Numbered from the stretch's first letter, positions 53,431 through 63,105 are shown. The stretch: DNA of 64,000 bases from Comamonas antarctica (GCF_013363755.1 NZ_CP054840.1:820001-884000), one strand, 5' to 3'. Numbers and translations: made by a program. The notes: generated by a model not told the origin, from the letters alone.

Positions 53431-54287
53431 GTGTACTTCTGCTCCAGCGCGTCCCAGAAGTCCTTGTTGACCAGGCGCTGGCGCTCGAGGAACGGCGCGA
53501 CGATGGCCGGGTCTTCGTCGACCTGGTGCTTGTCGCGCAGCAACGTCAGGCAATTTTGCATGCCCGCGACCGCGCTTTGCAGCGCGGCGTTGGCATACAG
53601 CACGAAGCCGAAGCCCAGCTGGCCGAGTTCGTCGGCGCCGAAGATCGGCGTCTTGCCGCCAATCACCATGTTCATGAGCTGCGGGCGGTCGAGCCTCTGG
53701 GGCAGGGCGCGCACCTCCTCCTCGCGCGTGACGGCTTCGACGAACAGAATGTCGGCGCCGGCCTCGGCGAATGCCTGGGCGCGGTCGACGGCGGCATTGA
53801 AGCCGTGCACTGCCGCCGCATCGGTGCGCGCCATGATCAGCGTGCCGCTGTCGCGGCGCGCGTCGACGGCGGCGCGGATCTTGCCCAGCATCTCGCTGGT
53901 CTCGATCACGGCCTTGCCGTTGAAGTGGCCGCAGCGCTTGGGCGATACCTGGTCCTCGAGCTGGATGCAGTCCGCGCCCGCGCGCTCGAGCGTGCGCACC
54001 GCATGGTAGGTGTTGACGGCATTGCCGAAACCCGTGTCCGCATCGACGAGCAAGGGGACATCGACGGCATCGCGGATGCGCGCCGTGTGTTCGGCGATGT
54101 CGGTCAGGCCGATGAAGGCCTGGTCAGGCATGCCGAGCCACATGTTGGTCACGCCGGCGCCGGTCACATAGATGGCCTCGAAGCCGAGGTCGGCCGCGAG
54201 CCGCGCCGACAGCGCGTTGAAGGCGCCGGGCACGATGACGCCGCGGCGCGCATCGGCCAGGGCTCTGAGTTGTTGCTTGGGATTCAT
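53427..54287 (-). CDS. Isocitrate lyase/PEP mutase family lyase (second copy type)
   Basis: The 286-residue TIM-barrel lyase starts MNPKQQLRALADARRGVIVPGAFNA and has AIYVTGAGVTNM, DADTGFGNAVN, CIQLEDQVSPKRCGHFNGK and ARTDA, the same core as the lyase at 16696. The gating loop and active Cys of KRCGH are intact. It is encoded 7 bases after a Bug-receptor gene, with no aconitase subunits, so it probably cleaves a hydroxy-acid directly (oxaloacetate or dimethylmalate type). Its TAG stop lies within the CTAG end of the inserted element. Confidence 0.8.
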   Translation of the reverse strand: MNPKQQLRALADARRGVIVPGAFNALSARLAADLGFEAIYVTGAGVTNMWLGMPDQAFIGLTDIAEHTARIRDAVDVPLLVDADTGFGNAVNTYHAVRTLERAGADCIQLEDQVSPKRCGHFNGKAVIETSEMLGKIRAAVDARRDSGTLIMARTDAAAVHGFNAAVDRAQAFAEAGADILFVEAVTREEEVRALPQRLDRPQLMNMVIGGKTPIFGADELGQLGFGFVLYANAALQSAVAGMQNCLTLLRDKHQVDEDPAIVAPFLERQRLVNKDFWDALEQKYT

Positions 54288-54294
54288 GGGACGT

Positions 54295-55275
54295 TTATTT
54301 CTCTTGCATTTTTGCGGCCTTGACGATCTCGCCCAGGCGCTTGCGTTCGGCATCGGCAAACTTCACGAACTCCTGGCGCGTGCCGCCGACCGGCTCGATG
54401 CCAAGGCCCTTGAGCTTGTCCACGGTCGCGGGTTCCTTCATGGCCTTGTCCACGGCCGCGGCGAGCTTGTCGAGGATGGCGGCCGGCGTGCCCTTGGGGG
54501 CGTGGATGCCGGCCCAGTGGGCGATCTGCAGGTCGGGGAATCCTTGTTCCACGGCGGTTGAAAGCTGGGGATAGGCCGAGATGCGCTGCGTCCAAGTGGT
54601 TGCCAGCGGCTTGAACTTGCCTTCATGCAGGATGTGCGGCAGCGCGATGATGCTGGCCTCGGAGGTGCCCTCGACCTGGCCGCCGAGCACGGCGGTCGTG
54701 CTTTCGGAGCCGCTCTTGTAGGGCACGGGCTGCAGCTGCGCGCCATACTTGACGTTGAGCATCTCGGCGACGAAGTGCGGCGTGCTGCCGGTGCCGGCCG
54801 TGGCGAAGTTGAAGCCCTGGCCCTTCTTGGAAGCCTCGACGAAATCGCGCAGGTTGTCGTAGGGCGCATTCCGGGGCACGACGATCACCGACGGCGCCAG
54901 GCCGATCATCACCACGGGCTGCAGCGCGTCGTCCTTGAAGGGCATGGACTTCTTGATCATGCTGTTGGAGATCACGCCCGCAGCGCTGACCAGCAACGTG
55001 TAGCCGTCGGGCGCGGCCTTGGCCACGATGTCGGCGCCCACGGTGCCCCCCGCGCCGGGACGGTTGTCGATCACCACCGGCTGGCCCAGCACCTTGGAGG
55101 CACCTTCGGCGGCCGAGCGTGCCATGAGGTCATTGGCGCCACCGGCGGCGAAGGGCACGACCAGGCGGATCGGACGGGTCGGCCAGCTGTCGGCCGCGTC
55201 GGCGGCATGGGCCAGCGGGGCCACGGCCAGCAGCGCAAGGGAATGGGCAATCAGATGGCGGCGGTGCAAGATCAT
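54295..55275 (-). CDS. Bug/TctC-family solute receptor paired with a lyase
   Basis: The 326-residue protein has a signal peptide ending PLAHA (IAHSLALLAVAPLAHA). It has the Bug loops IRLVVPFAAGGANDLMAR and VIDNRPGAGGTVGADIVAKA. A clear AGGAG precedes the ATG at 55275. The lyase start follows 7 bases after its stop, so the two form a two-gene unit. The ligand is likely the lyase's hydroxy-dicarboxylate substrate. Confidence 0.9.
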   Translation of the reverse strand: MILHRRHLIAHSLALLAVAPLAHAADAADSWPTRPIRLVVPFAAGGANDLMARSAAEGASKVLGQPVVIDNRPGAGGTVGADIVAKAAPDGYTLLVSAAGVISNSMIKKSMPFKDDALQPVVMIGLAPSVIVVPRNAPYDNLRDFVEASKKGQGFNFATAGTGSTPHFVAEMLNVKYGAQLQPVPYKSGSESTTAVLGGQVEGTSEASIIALPHILHEGKFKPLATTWTQRISAYPQLSTAVEQGFPDLQIAHWAGIHAPKGTPAAILDKLAAAVDKAMKEPATVDKLKGLGIEPVGGTRQEFVKFADAERKRLGEIVKAAKMQEK

Positions 55276-55557
55276 CGAGGTCTCCTGGAGTCGTTGGTAT
55301 TGCAAGCCAAGGTGCAAACCGCATGCCAGTCCGAACCAGGGTAAACCACTACCCCTGCAAGTCGTTGAATTGACAGGGTTTTACCGCTTTCGCTGCACCC
55401 GCGCGTGGCCGTATCACCGTGGCGGGTTTCATCGGTGAAATGAAGGCTTGCAGGGATGAAACACGCTGGTGCGCAGCGGCTGCCATGCTGCAGCCCAGGC
55501 TGTGGCCGATGCGGCGCGAGAGGGCACCTCCCGGCCTGCGCTGAAAGCCGGTCTGGC

Positions 55558-57837
55558 TTATCCCCACCACCCCGGCATCAACCTGCGCACCTCGTCCCGC
55601 CCGAACCGGTCGTCCATCAGAAACAAGTCCCCGGTATCGCTTTCCGAGCGAATCACGCGCCCCGCGGCTTGCACCACCTTGCGCAGGCCGGGGAACAGGT
55701 AGGTGTAGTCATAGCCGGTGCGGGTGCCGAAGCGCTGCTGCATGCAGCGCTTCATGCTTTCGTTGACCGGGTTCAGCTGGGGCAGGCCCAGCGTGGCGAT
55801 GAACGCACCGATCAGCCGGTCGCCGGGCAGGTCGATGCCTTCGCCGAAGGCACCGCCCAGAACCGCGAAGCCAATGCCGTGGCCGCCGGGCTGGAAGCGG
55901 TCGATGAAGGCCTGGCGGCTGTCCGCCCCCATGGCGCGCACCTGGCGCCAGACCGGCGGCGCATCGGGCTGGGCGCACAGCGCATCGGCCACGCGCTCGA
56001 GGTAGTCGAAGCTGCTGAAGAAGCACAGGTAATTGCCCGGGCGCTTGCCGTACTGCGTGCGGATCAGCGCCACGATGCGCGCCACCGAGGCCTCGCGGTC
56101 CTGGTAGCGCGTGGAGACATCGCGCACGATGTGCACCGCGAGCTGCGCGGCCTTGAACGGCGCGGGCACGTCGATCCAGCCCGTGTCTTCGGGCATGCCC
56201 AGCGTGTCGCGGTAGAACGTCGCCGGGCTCAGCGTGCCCGAGAACAGCACCGTGGCATGCGCGGCCGCGTGGCGCGCGAGCAGGTGCGGCGCGGGAATCA
56301 CGTTGCGGATGCACAGCACCGACGCGCGCTTGCGCCGGCCTTGCGCGGGCACCAGCGTGACATCGAACAGCGCATGGTCGTCGAACTTTTCCTCGAGCAC
56401 GGAAAACTGCAGCGCCTCGAGATAGAACGCCAGCACCGGGTCGCCGGGCAGCATCGGTATGTCGGCATTGGCCTCGGCAATCAGCGAGACGGCCTTTTGC
56501 AGCGCGGCCATGAAGTCCAGCGGCACCTGGGCGTGGCATTGGTAGCCATCCTCCTGGCCCGCGTGGATGTCGGTCCAGGCGCGGCCGAGCGCATCCAGCG
56601 ACTTGCGGATGCGGCCCTTGGCATGCTTGCGCGCCGCGGCCAGCGAGCCGGGCGCGAGTTCGGCGGTGTACATGCTGCGCGCGCGGTCGAGCAGGTTGTG
56701 CGCTTCGTCGACCAGGATGCCGACCTTCCACTGGTGGGCCTGGGTCAGCGCGTACAGCATGGCCGCGCCGTCGTAGAAGTAGTTGTAGTCGCCGACGACC
56801 ACGTCGCTCCAGCGCGCCATTTCCTGCGTAAGGTAGTAGGGGCAGACCTCGTGGGCCAGCGCGACTTCGCGCAGGCGCGCGCTGTCCCAGACCGCGCGCA
56901 CGCCGAGCACCGCGGCGCGCGCCGCAGGCAGGCGGTCGTAGAAGCCCTTGGCCAGCGGGCACGAGTCGCCGTGGCAGGCCTTGTCGGGGTGCTCGCAGCT
57001 TTTCTCGCGCGACTGCAGCGTCAGCGCGCGCAGCGGCGGGGCGCCGTCGGCCTGCAGCCTGGCATTGACCAGATCCAGCGCCTGCGTGGCCAGCCCATGG
57101 CCCGTGCCCTTGGCGGTCAGGAAGAAGATCCGGTCCAGCCCCTGGTCGGGGCAGGCCTTGAGCATGGGAAACAGCGTGCCTATGGTCTTGCCTATGCCCG
57201 TGGGCGCCTGCGCCATCAGGCAACTGCCGGGCTCGGGCGCGCGCGCGCAGCGGTAGACCGCGACCGAGAGCGCGCGCTGGCCCGCGCGAAACGCGCCCCA
57301 GGGGAAGCTCAGCGCCGCGAGCGCCGTATCGCGCGCGCTGCGGTGCGCATCCTCGCTTTGCGCCCAATGCAGGAAGCGCGCGCATTGCTGCGTGAAGAAT
57401 TCCTGCAGCTCGGCGGCCTCGAAGGCCTGCACGATGGCGTCTTCCTTCTGCGTCGTGATGTTGAAGTAGATCAGCGCGATCTTCAGCCGCGGCAGTGCGC
57501 GCCCGGCGCACAGCATATGGCCGTAGACCTTGGCCTGGGCCCAGTGCAGCGCGCGGTGGTTGGCGCGGATCGCGTCGAGGTTGCCGCGGTAGGTCTTGAT
57601 CTCCTCGAGCTGGCCGGCCTGCGCGTCGAAACCGTCGGCGCGGCCGCGCACGCGCAGCGTCTCGTACACCCCCTGCAGCGGCAGCTCGGCCTCGTATTCG
57701 GCGCCACGGCGCGACTGCACCAGCGCATGGCCCTCGATGCCCTGCTGCGCCGTGGGCGCGGGCGTGAAGCGCATGTCGAGGTCGCCTTGCTTGGCGGTGA
57801 ACTCGCACAGCGTGCGCACCGAGACGGTATAGCTCAC
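55558..57837 (-). CDS. XPD/DinG-like superfamily 2 DNA helicase with Fe-S cluster
   Basis: The roughly 759-residue helicase has Walker A APTGIGKT and a DEAH box (LVDEAHNLLD). Four cysteines between motifs I and II (SCEHPDKACHGDSC...EVCPYY) are spaced as in the XPD-type [4Fe-4S] domain. Motif FSGTLSP and the C-terminal QAAGRVIRSESDTGDLFLMDDRF follow. An N-terminal 150-residue region resembling a PD-(D/E)xK fold precedes the motor. The GTG at 57837 overlaps the TGA of the upstream FAN1 gene; an ATG at 57861 is the alternative. The pairing suggests coupled unwinding and nuclease activity. Confidence 0.9.
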   Translation of the reverse strand: MSYTVSVRTLCEFTAKQGDLDMRFTPAPTAQQGIEGHALVQSRRGAEYEAELPLQGVYETLRVRGRADGFDAQAGQLEEIKTYRGNLDAIRANHRALHWAQAKVYGHMLCAGRALPRLKIALIYFNITTQKEDAIVQAFEAAELQEFFTQQCARFLHWAQSEDAHRSARDTALAALSFPWGAFRAGQRALSVAVYRCARAPEPGSCLMAQAPTGIGKTIGTLFPMLKACPDQGLDRIFFLTAKGTGHGLATQALDLVNARLQADGAPPLRALTLQSREKSCEHPDKACHGDSCPLAKGFYDRLPAARAAVLGVRAVWDSARLREVALAHEVCPYYLTQEMARWSDVVVGDYNYFYDGAAMLYALTQAHQWKVGILVDEAHNLLDRARSMYTAELAPGSLAAARKHAKGRIRKSLDALGRAWTDIHAGQEDGYQCHAQVPLDFMAALQKAVSLIAEANADIPMLPGDPVLAFYLEALQFSVLEEKFDDHALFDVTLVPAQGRRKRASVLCIRNVIPAPHLLARHAAAHATVLFSGTLSPATFYRDTLGMPEDTGWIDVPAPFKAAQLAVHIVRDVSTRYQDREASVARIVALIRTQYGKRPGNYLCFFSSFDYLERVADALCAQPDAPPVWRQVRAMGADSRQAFIDRFQPGGHGIGFAVLGGAFGEGIDLPGDRLIGAFIATLGLPQLNPVNESMKRCMQQRFGTRTGYDYTYLFPGLRKVVQAAGRVIRSESDTGDLFLMDDRFGRDEVRRLMPGWWG

Positions 57838-59510
57838 GGCGCAGCCCCGCAGCTGCGCCATTGCACATGGCAGACGCTGACCGGAATGCCATGCGCGCTG
57901 CAGTATTCGAGCCAGCGGATCTGGTTGTCCTGCAGCTTGTCGCCCGGGCCCTTGACCTCGACCAGTTCGTAGCGCTTTTCCCCGGGCCAGAAGCGCACCA
58001 GGTCGGGAAACCCGGTGCGGTTGGCCTTGACGTCGGCCATCAGCCGCGTGAACAGCAGCTTGAGATGCGCGGCGCTGATGCAGTCCAGCGCCAGCCTGAG
58101 CAGCGGCTCGGTCAGCACGCCCCAGAACACGAACGGCGACTGCACGCCCTGCTTGTCGGCATAGCGCTCGCAGATGACCTGCATGTAGTCGGGCGCATCG
58201 AGCAGGGCCAGGCAGCGCGCGAACTCGTCGGCGCGGCGCTGCGCGAAGTCGGGCGCGCTCAGGTCGGCGGGGGCGCTCTGGAACGGGTGGAAGAACGCGC
58301 CTTGCACCGGCGCGAAGATCGCGGGCCAGCACAGCAGGCCGAACAGCGAATTGACCAGCGCGTTCTCGACATAGAACACCGGGCTCGCGTCGCTGTGCCA
58401 GTGCTGGCGCAGCACGTATTCCACCGACATCGGCAGCGCGGGCGGGTCGAGCTCGATGTCCGTGCGCAGGCGCAGCAGCGCGCGTGCCGCGCCCGGGCGC
58501 CGGCCAGGCGGGCCCTGGCCCAGGCTGCGCTGCAGCCGCGGCAGCATGCGCAGCAGCTTCTGCTGCTCCTCATCGCTTTCGGGCGCCTGCTGCGCGGCCA
58601 GCGCGCGCTGCAAGGCTTCCTCATGGCGCTCCAGCCGTTCGAGCACGCGGATGTAGCGGTGGCGCGCGCCGGGATAGCTGCACTGCGCATAGGTCAGCAG
58701 CGCTTCGTCCCACTCGGCCGCGCGCTCGCAGGCGTTGCCCAGGCGCAGCAGCAGCTTGGCGCGGCGCTTTTCCAGCCAGGGGTTTCTGCTGCGGCAGGCT
58801 TCGATGGCCTGGCGCAGGGCCGCGGCGTCGCCGCCTTCCTCCAGGGCCTCGCGGCAGGCCTGCAGCGCCAGGTAGGCGTCGATGTCCTCGCGTGTCTGGA
58901 AAGCGCGTGAAGACGCATCGAAATCCACGCTCTCGTACTTGAACACGCCCAGGTCGGCCAGCACGAATTCGGTCCAGTCCTGGTGCAGGTTGCCAAAGAA
59001 CATCAGCCGCAGGCGCTCGCTGAGCGCGCCCAGCATCACGCGCCATACCGGCTCCGCGGCCTTGGGATGCCATTCGGCATAGCGCCGCGGCTCGGCATGC
59101 TGGCTGCCCAGCGCCAGCAGCCAGTCCGACTTGCGCGTGCCGCCGCCGCGCTCGGCGCCCGCAAACACCGTGGCCAGCTCGCCCTTGGTGTGCAGGTCGA
59201 ACAGTTCTTCGAGCAGCATCGGCGCCTGGGTGTCGAGCCAGCCCAGCGCCAGCAGCGGGTCGGCGGCCGCAGACACTTCGGGAATTTCCTCGTAGACCAG
59301 CTTGGAGGCGCGGAACCACGGCCCGCGGCGCATCAGCATGCGCACCAGCAGCGCGCGCGACAGCGGCGGCAGCGCCGCGAACTGCGCGAGGAAGTCGTGC
59401 TCGGCGCTGTCGAGCAGGTCGCTGTAGCGCTGCGCGATCCAGGCCAGCGCGCGCTCGAAGTTGTGCAGGTAGTAATAGCGGTGCGGCGGCACCGGAATGG
59501 ACGCGGTCAT
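57834..59510 (-). CDS. FAN1-like VRR-NUC domain nuclease
   Basis: The 558-residue protein has an N-terminal helical region (SAP-like/TPR-like, residues about 1-330) and a C-terminal VRR-NUC domain. The PD-(D/E)xK residues are visible as TGFPDL, VEVKGPGDKLQDNQ and RWLEYC. It matches bacterial FAN1, a structure-specific 5' flap nuclease able to process interstrand crosslinks. Its stop overlaps the start of an XPD-like helicase gene by 4 bases, so the two are translationally coupled. The set looks complete and not degraded. Confidence 0.9.
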   Translation of the reverse strand: MTASIPVPPHRYYYLHNFERALAWIAQRYSDLLDSAEHDFLAQFAALPPLSRALLVRMLMRRGPWFRASKLVYEEIPEVSAAADPLLALGWLDTQAPMLLEELFDLHTKGELATVFAGAERGGGTRKSDWLLALGSQHAEPRRYAEWHPKAAEPVWRVMLGALSERLRLMFFGNLHQDWTEFVLADLGVFKYESVDFDASSRAFQTREDIDAYLALQACREALEEGGDAAALRQAIEACRSRNPWLEKRRAKLLLRLGNACERAAEWDEALLTYAQCSYPGARHRYIRVLERLERHEEALQRALAAQQAPESDEEQQKLLRMLPRLQRSLGQGPPGRRPGAARALLRLRTDIELDPPALPMSVEYVLRQHWHSDASPVFYVENALVNSLFGLLCWPAIFAPVQGAFFHPFQSAPADLSAPDFAQRRADEFARCLALLDAPDYMQVICERYADKQGVQSPFVFWGVLTEPLLRLALDCISAAHLKLLFTRLMADVKANRTGFPDLVRFWPGEKRYELVEVKGPGDKLQDNQIRWLEYCSAHGIPVSVCHVQWRSCGAAP

Positions 59511-59645
59511 GATTTGCCGGACCGGCTGCCGGCAACGGGAAGGCCGGAGATCTCAACCGGGGTGAACATGGCGCTACTGTACATAACTACATGTTTCGGC
59601 CCCTTCGGCAAATCCATGGAGGCTGCTTTGCTACTGCCTCTGTAG

Positions 59646-60590
59646 CTAGGACTGGCGGCCGGCCGTGGGCGGGAGTATCCAGCCCGCGTGCTTCTCCATC
59701 AGTCCCACGCCGACGGCACGCACCGCGGCCATGGCCTGCTGCGCGATGGCCGTGGGCGTGGCCAGACGGCGCGTGACGATGCTCACCGAGCGCACCGGCC
59801 CGTCGGCGATCTCCGAGACCTGCAGCCCGCGCAGGGTCTGCATCGGCATCATGCCCAGATAGGGCAGCACCGCGATGCCCAGCCCCGCCTTGACGAAACC
59901 CGCAATGGTGCCGACCTGATCGAGCTGCATCTTCGGGCGGAACTCGATGCCGCGCTGCAGGAAGGCGGCGCTCATGTAGCGCATCGCCGTGCTGGCATCG
60001 GTCATCGTGATCAGCGGCAGCCCGGACAGGTCGTCGAGCTGCAGGCGCGGCCCCAAACGCTTGCGCCAGGGGCCGCACGACAGCAGCACGAAGCGGTCGC
60101 GCAGCACCTCCTCGTAAAGCAGCGCGGGGTGCGAGGGCGCGACCGACGCGAGTGCGAAGTCGACCTGGCAGTCGAGCAGCCGCTGCACGCAGGCGCCGTT
60201 GGAGCAGTCATGGATGGTGATGTGCGGCTCCGGGTACTCGCGCTCCAGCGCCGTGCACACCGCGGGCAGCATGACCGTGGCCAGCGAGGGCAGGGAGGCA
60301 ATGGCCAGTTGGCGTGCCTCCTGCCCCGCGGAAGACAGCATGCGCTGCAAGCCGGCATCGTATTCGCCAATCACCGAGCGCGCCATGGCCGCCAGCCGCT
60401 GGCCGCCTGCCGTGAGCTGCACGCTGCGCGTGGTGCGCTCGAACAGCGGCAGGCCCAGCGTCTGCTCGAGATCGCGGATGGCCTTGCTCAGCGAGGGCTG
60501 GGTCATGAACAGCTGCTCGGCGGTCTTGCTGAAGTTCAGCGACTCGGACAGGGCCAGGAACATGCGCAGTTGGCGCGGCGGAATATTCAT
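59646..60590 (-). CDS. LysR-family transcriptional regulator
   Basis: The 314-residue protein has a standard winged helix (LRMFLALSESLNFSKTAEQLFMTQPSLSKAIRDLEQTLGLPLFERTTRSVQLTAGG) and a LysR effector-binding domain. It is divergent from the SDR/receptor/CMD operon, and a short palindrome lies in the shared 127-base promoter region, so it should regulate that operon. Confidence 0.9.
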   Translation of the reverse strand: MNIPPRQLRMFLALSESLNFSKTAEQLFMTQPSLSKAIRDLEQTLGLPLFERTTRSVQLTAGGQRLAAMARSVIGEYDAGLQRMLSSAGQEARQLAIASLPSLATVMLPAVCTALEREYPEPHITIHDCSNGACVQRLLDCQVDFALASVAPSHPALLYEEVLRDRFVLLSCGPWRKRLGPRLQLDDLSGLPLITMTDASTAMRYMSAAFLQRGIEFRPKMQLDQVGTIAGFVKAGLGIAVLPYLGMMPMQTLRGLQVSEIADGPVRSVSIVTRRLATPTAIAQQAMAAVRAVGVGLMEKHAGWILPPTAGRQS

Positions 60591-60605
60591 GCCTTGATTC
60601 TATAA

Positions 60606-60617
60606 ATTGCGAGCAAT
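60606..60617. promoter_or_regulatory. Palindrome ATTGC-GA-GCAAT in the LysR/SDR promoter region
   Basis: A perfect 12-bp dyad in an AT-rich stretch 16 bases upstream of the LysR start and 100 bases before the SDR start. It is a likely LysR recognition element. Confidence 0.5.
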
Positions 60618-60717
60618 AAAGAATTTCAAAAATATATGGTGGCGCCGTAGCATCGATCCATGCATCCCGCGGGCGCCGCCCGGCGCGCTTCGAGAAGATG
60701 CCGACAAAGGAGACAAG

Positions 60718-61512
60718 GTGCTGGATCTGACAGGCAAGGTGGCATTGGTGATGGGCTGCGGCGCGGTCGCGCAGGGCTGGGGCAACGGGCGCGCGACGGC
60801 GGTGCTGCTCGCGCGCCAGGGGGCAAAGGTGTATGGCACGGACCTGTCCCTGGAGCAGGCGCAGGAGACGCAGCGCCTCGTGGCGCAGGAGGGCGGCGAC
60901 TGCCATGTCGACGCCTGCGACGTGACGCGCGCCGACGAGGTCGCGCGCGTCGTCGCCGACTGCTTGCAGCGCTTCGGGCGCATCGACATCCTGGTCAACA
61001 ACGTCGGGCTGTCTCAGCCCGGCGGGCCGGTGGACATGGAGGAGGCGGTCTGGGACGCGCAGCTCCAGGTCAATCTGAAGGGTACTTTCCTGTCCTGCAA
61101 GCATGTGATCCCGCAGATGCGCGCGCAGGGCGGCGGCGCCATCGTCAACGTCTCCTCGGTGGCCGGCCTGCGCTATGTCGGCAAGCCGCAGGTGGCCTAC
61201 GCCACGGCCAAGGCGGGCCTGCTGCATTTCACGCACACCACGGCCGTGATCCATGCGGCCGAAGGCATACGCCTGAACTGCGTGGTACCGGGCCTGATGC
61301 ATACGCCGCTGATCGAGGGACTGGCGCAGAAGTACGCCCAGGGCGACACGCAAGGCTTTATCGACCACCGCAACAACCAGGTGCCGATGAAGCACATGGG
61401 CACCGGCTGGGACACCGCGCATGCGGTGCTGTTTCTCGTGGCCGATGAAAGCCGCTATGTCACCGGCACCGAAATCGTCGTCGATGGCGGCCTGGTGGCC
61501 GCAACGCGTTGA
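60718..61512 (+). CDS. Short-chain dehydrogenase/reductase
   Basis: The 264-residue classical SDR has the cofactor motif VMGCGAVAQGWGNG (variant TGxxxGxG), NNVG, the catalytic Ser in NVSSVAG, and YATAKAG with Tyr and Lys. The GTG at 60718 is preceded by AAGGAG with 6-base spacing, better than any upstream start. It is followed by a Bug receptor and a carboxymuconolactone-decarboxylase-family protein. It probably oxidises a hydroxylated acid imported by that receptor. Substrate unknown. Confidence 0.88.
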   Translation: MLDLTGKVALVMGCGAVAQGWGNGRATAVLLARQGAKVYGTDLSLEQAQETQRLVAQEGGDCHVDACDVTRADEVARVVADCLQRFGRIDILVNNVGLSQPGGPVDMEEAVWDAQLQVNLKGTFLSCKHVIPQMRAQGGGAIVNVSSVAGLRYVGKPQVAYATAKAGLLHFTHTTAVIHAAEGIRLNCVVPGLMHTPLIEGLAQKYAQGDTQGFIDHRNNQVPMKHMGTGWDTAHAVLFLVADESRYVTGTEIVVDGGLVAATR

Positions 61513-61576
61513 GCACAGTGCGGCCGCTGCGCGGGGGCGCTGTCGGCCGCGGCATATCCATACCAAGGAGACAAAC

Positions 61577-62545
61577 ATGATCGATCGCCGTTCCTGGCTG
61601 GCCTGCGCCAGCGCCGCATTGGCATTGGGCTTGCCGGCCGCCGCGCTGGCCCAGGGCTATCCAAGCCAGCCCATCCGCCTGATCGTGCCGTTCGCGCCGG
61701 GCGGCGCCGTCGACCAGACCGCGCGCACCATCGGCAATGCGCTGGGGGAGCGGCTGGGCCAGTCCGTCGTCATCGACAACAAGCCCGGCGCCAGCGGCGC
61801 GCTGGGCGCGACCGACCTGCACCGCGCCAAGCCCGACGGCCACACGCTGATGCTAGCGCTGGACTCGCAGGCCGTGAACCACCTGATCGTCAAGAACCTG
61901 CCTTTCGACACCTTCAAGGGTTTCGACTACCTGAGCCTGCTGGTGACCACGCCGCAGATCCTGGTCACGCGCAACGATGTGCCGGCGAAGAACCTGCAGG
62001 AGCTGGTGGCCTATCTGCAGGCCCATCCCAAGGCATCCTACGGCTCGGCGGGCACGGCCTCGGCCGGCCATGTGAACAGCGCGCAGCTGTCGCTGGCCAA
62101 GGGCCTGAAGACCGAACATGTGCCCTACAAGGGCGCGGCTCCGCTGTTGACCGACCTGCTGGGCGGCCATATCGACTATGCGTTCGCCGGCCTGTCAGTG
62201 ATGCTGCCGCACATCAAGGCCGGCAAGATCCGCGCGATTGCCGTGAGCTCGCCGCAGCGTTCGGCGCAACTGCCCGACGTGCCGGCGATGAACGAAAGCA
62301 TTCCGGGCTTCGAGTTTCCCACCTGGATCGGCCTGGTCGCGCCGCCGGGCCTGCCCGCCGACGTGCGCGAGAAGCTGCTCAAGGCGGTGCACGATGTCAT
62401 GCATGATCCGGCCATCGTGAAGCGCTTTGGCGACAACGCCTTCGATGTGGTCAACAGCACGCCGCAGGCGTTTGCCGAACGCGTGCGCAAGGACTCGGAG
62501 CTGATGGCCGATCTGGTCAAGCGCAAGATCGTCAACGCCGACTGA
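61577..62545 (+). CDS. Bug/TctC-family solute receptor (SDR operon)
   Basis: The 322-residue protein begins after an AAGGAG site. A signal peptide (ACASAALALGLPAAALAQ) is followed by Bug loops IRLIVPFAPGGAVDQTAR and VIDNKPGASGALGATDL. It is the middle gene of a three-gene operon divergent from a LysR regulator. The ligand is unknown, presumably a carboxylic acid processed by the flanking SDR. Confidence 0.92.
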   Translation: MIDRRSWLACASAALALGLPAAALAQGYPSQPIRLIVPFAPGGAVDQTARTIGNALGERLGQSVVIDNKPGASGALGATDLHRAKPDGHTLMLALDSQAVNHLIVKNLPFDTFKGFDYLSLLVTTPQILVTRNDVPAKNLQELVAYLQAHPKASYGSAGTASAGHVNSAQLSLAKGLKTEHVPYKGAAPLLTDLLGGHIDYAFAGLSVMLPHIKAGKIRAIAVSSPQRSAQLPDVPAMNESIPGFEFPTWIGLVAPPGLPADVREKLLKAVHDVMHDPAIVKRFGDNAFDVVNSTPQAFAERVRKDSELMADLVKRKIVNAD

Positions 62546-62580
62546 GCCGCAATCCCTTTCATCCATACAAGAGGTTTTCC

Positions 62581-63105
62581 ATGGCACGCATTCCCTATGC
62601 CGACTGCAGCAGCGAGGCCGCGCGCCCGCTCGCCGAGCGCATCATCGCCGAGCGCGGCAGCATCCTGCACCTGTACCAGATGCTGATGCACAGCACGCCC
62701 ATTGCCCAGGGCTGGCTGGGCTACCTGACTGCGATACGCCAGCAAAGCAGCCTGGCCGGCGCGCTGCGCGAGCTGATCATCATGCGCGTCGCGCTGCTCA
62801 ACAACGCGCCTTACGAGGCCCAGCAGCATGCGCCCATCGCGCTGCAGGAAGGCATGACGCAGGTCCAGCTCGATGCGCTGCAGGCGTGGGAGCACAGCGA
62901 GGCGTTTGCCGACGACGAACGCGCGGTGCTGGCCTATACCGATGCGATGACGCGCAGCGTCCAGGTGCCCGAGGCGGTGTTTGCCGCGGTCTCGGCGCTG
63001 TTCCCGCCCGCGCAGATCGTGGAAATCACCGCCACCGTGGCCGCCTACAACATGGTGTCGCGCTTTCTCGAGGCATTGCAGATCCATTCGCATGATCCAC
63101 GCTGA
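62581..63105 (+). CDS. Carboxymuconolactone decarboxylase/AhpD-like family protein
   Basis: The 174-residue protein has the CMD fold: LRELIIMRVALLNNAPYEAQQHAPIALQEGMT in the second helix pair, then DERAVLAYTDAMTRSVQVPEAVFAAVSALF. The CxxC of AhpD peroxidase partners is absent; the site reads NAPYEAQQH. That suggests a decarboxylase or lyase-type activity, not a thiol peroxidase. It is the last gene of the SDR-receptor operon and may act on the SDR's product. Confidence 0.82.
   Translation: MARIPYADCSSEAARPLAERIIAERGSILHLYQMLMHSTPIAQGWLGYLTAIRQQSSLAGALRELIIMRVALLNNAPYEAQQHAPIALQEGMTQVQLDALQAWEHSEAFADDERAVLAYTDAMTRSVQVPEAVFAAVSALFPPAQIVEITATVAAYNMVSRFLEALQIHSHDPR

Noticed and set aside
59511..59645. 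An ORF or regulatory RNA between FAN1 and the LysR gene
   Set aside because: Short non-coding stretch; no palindromes or open frame with support.
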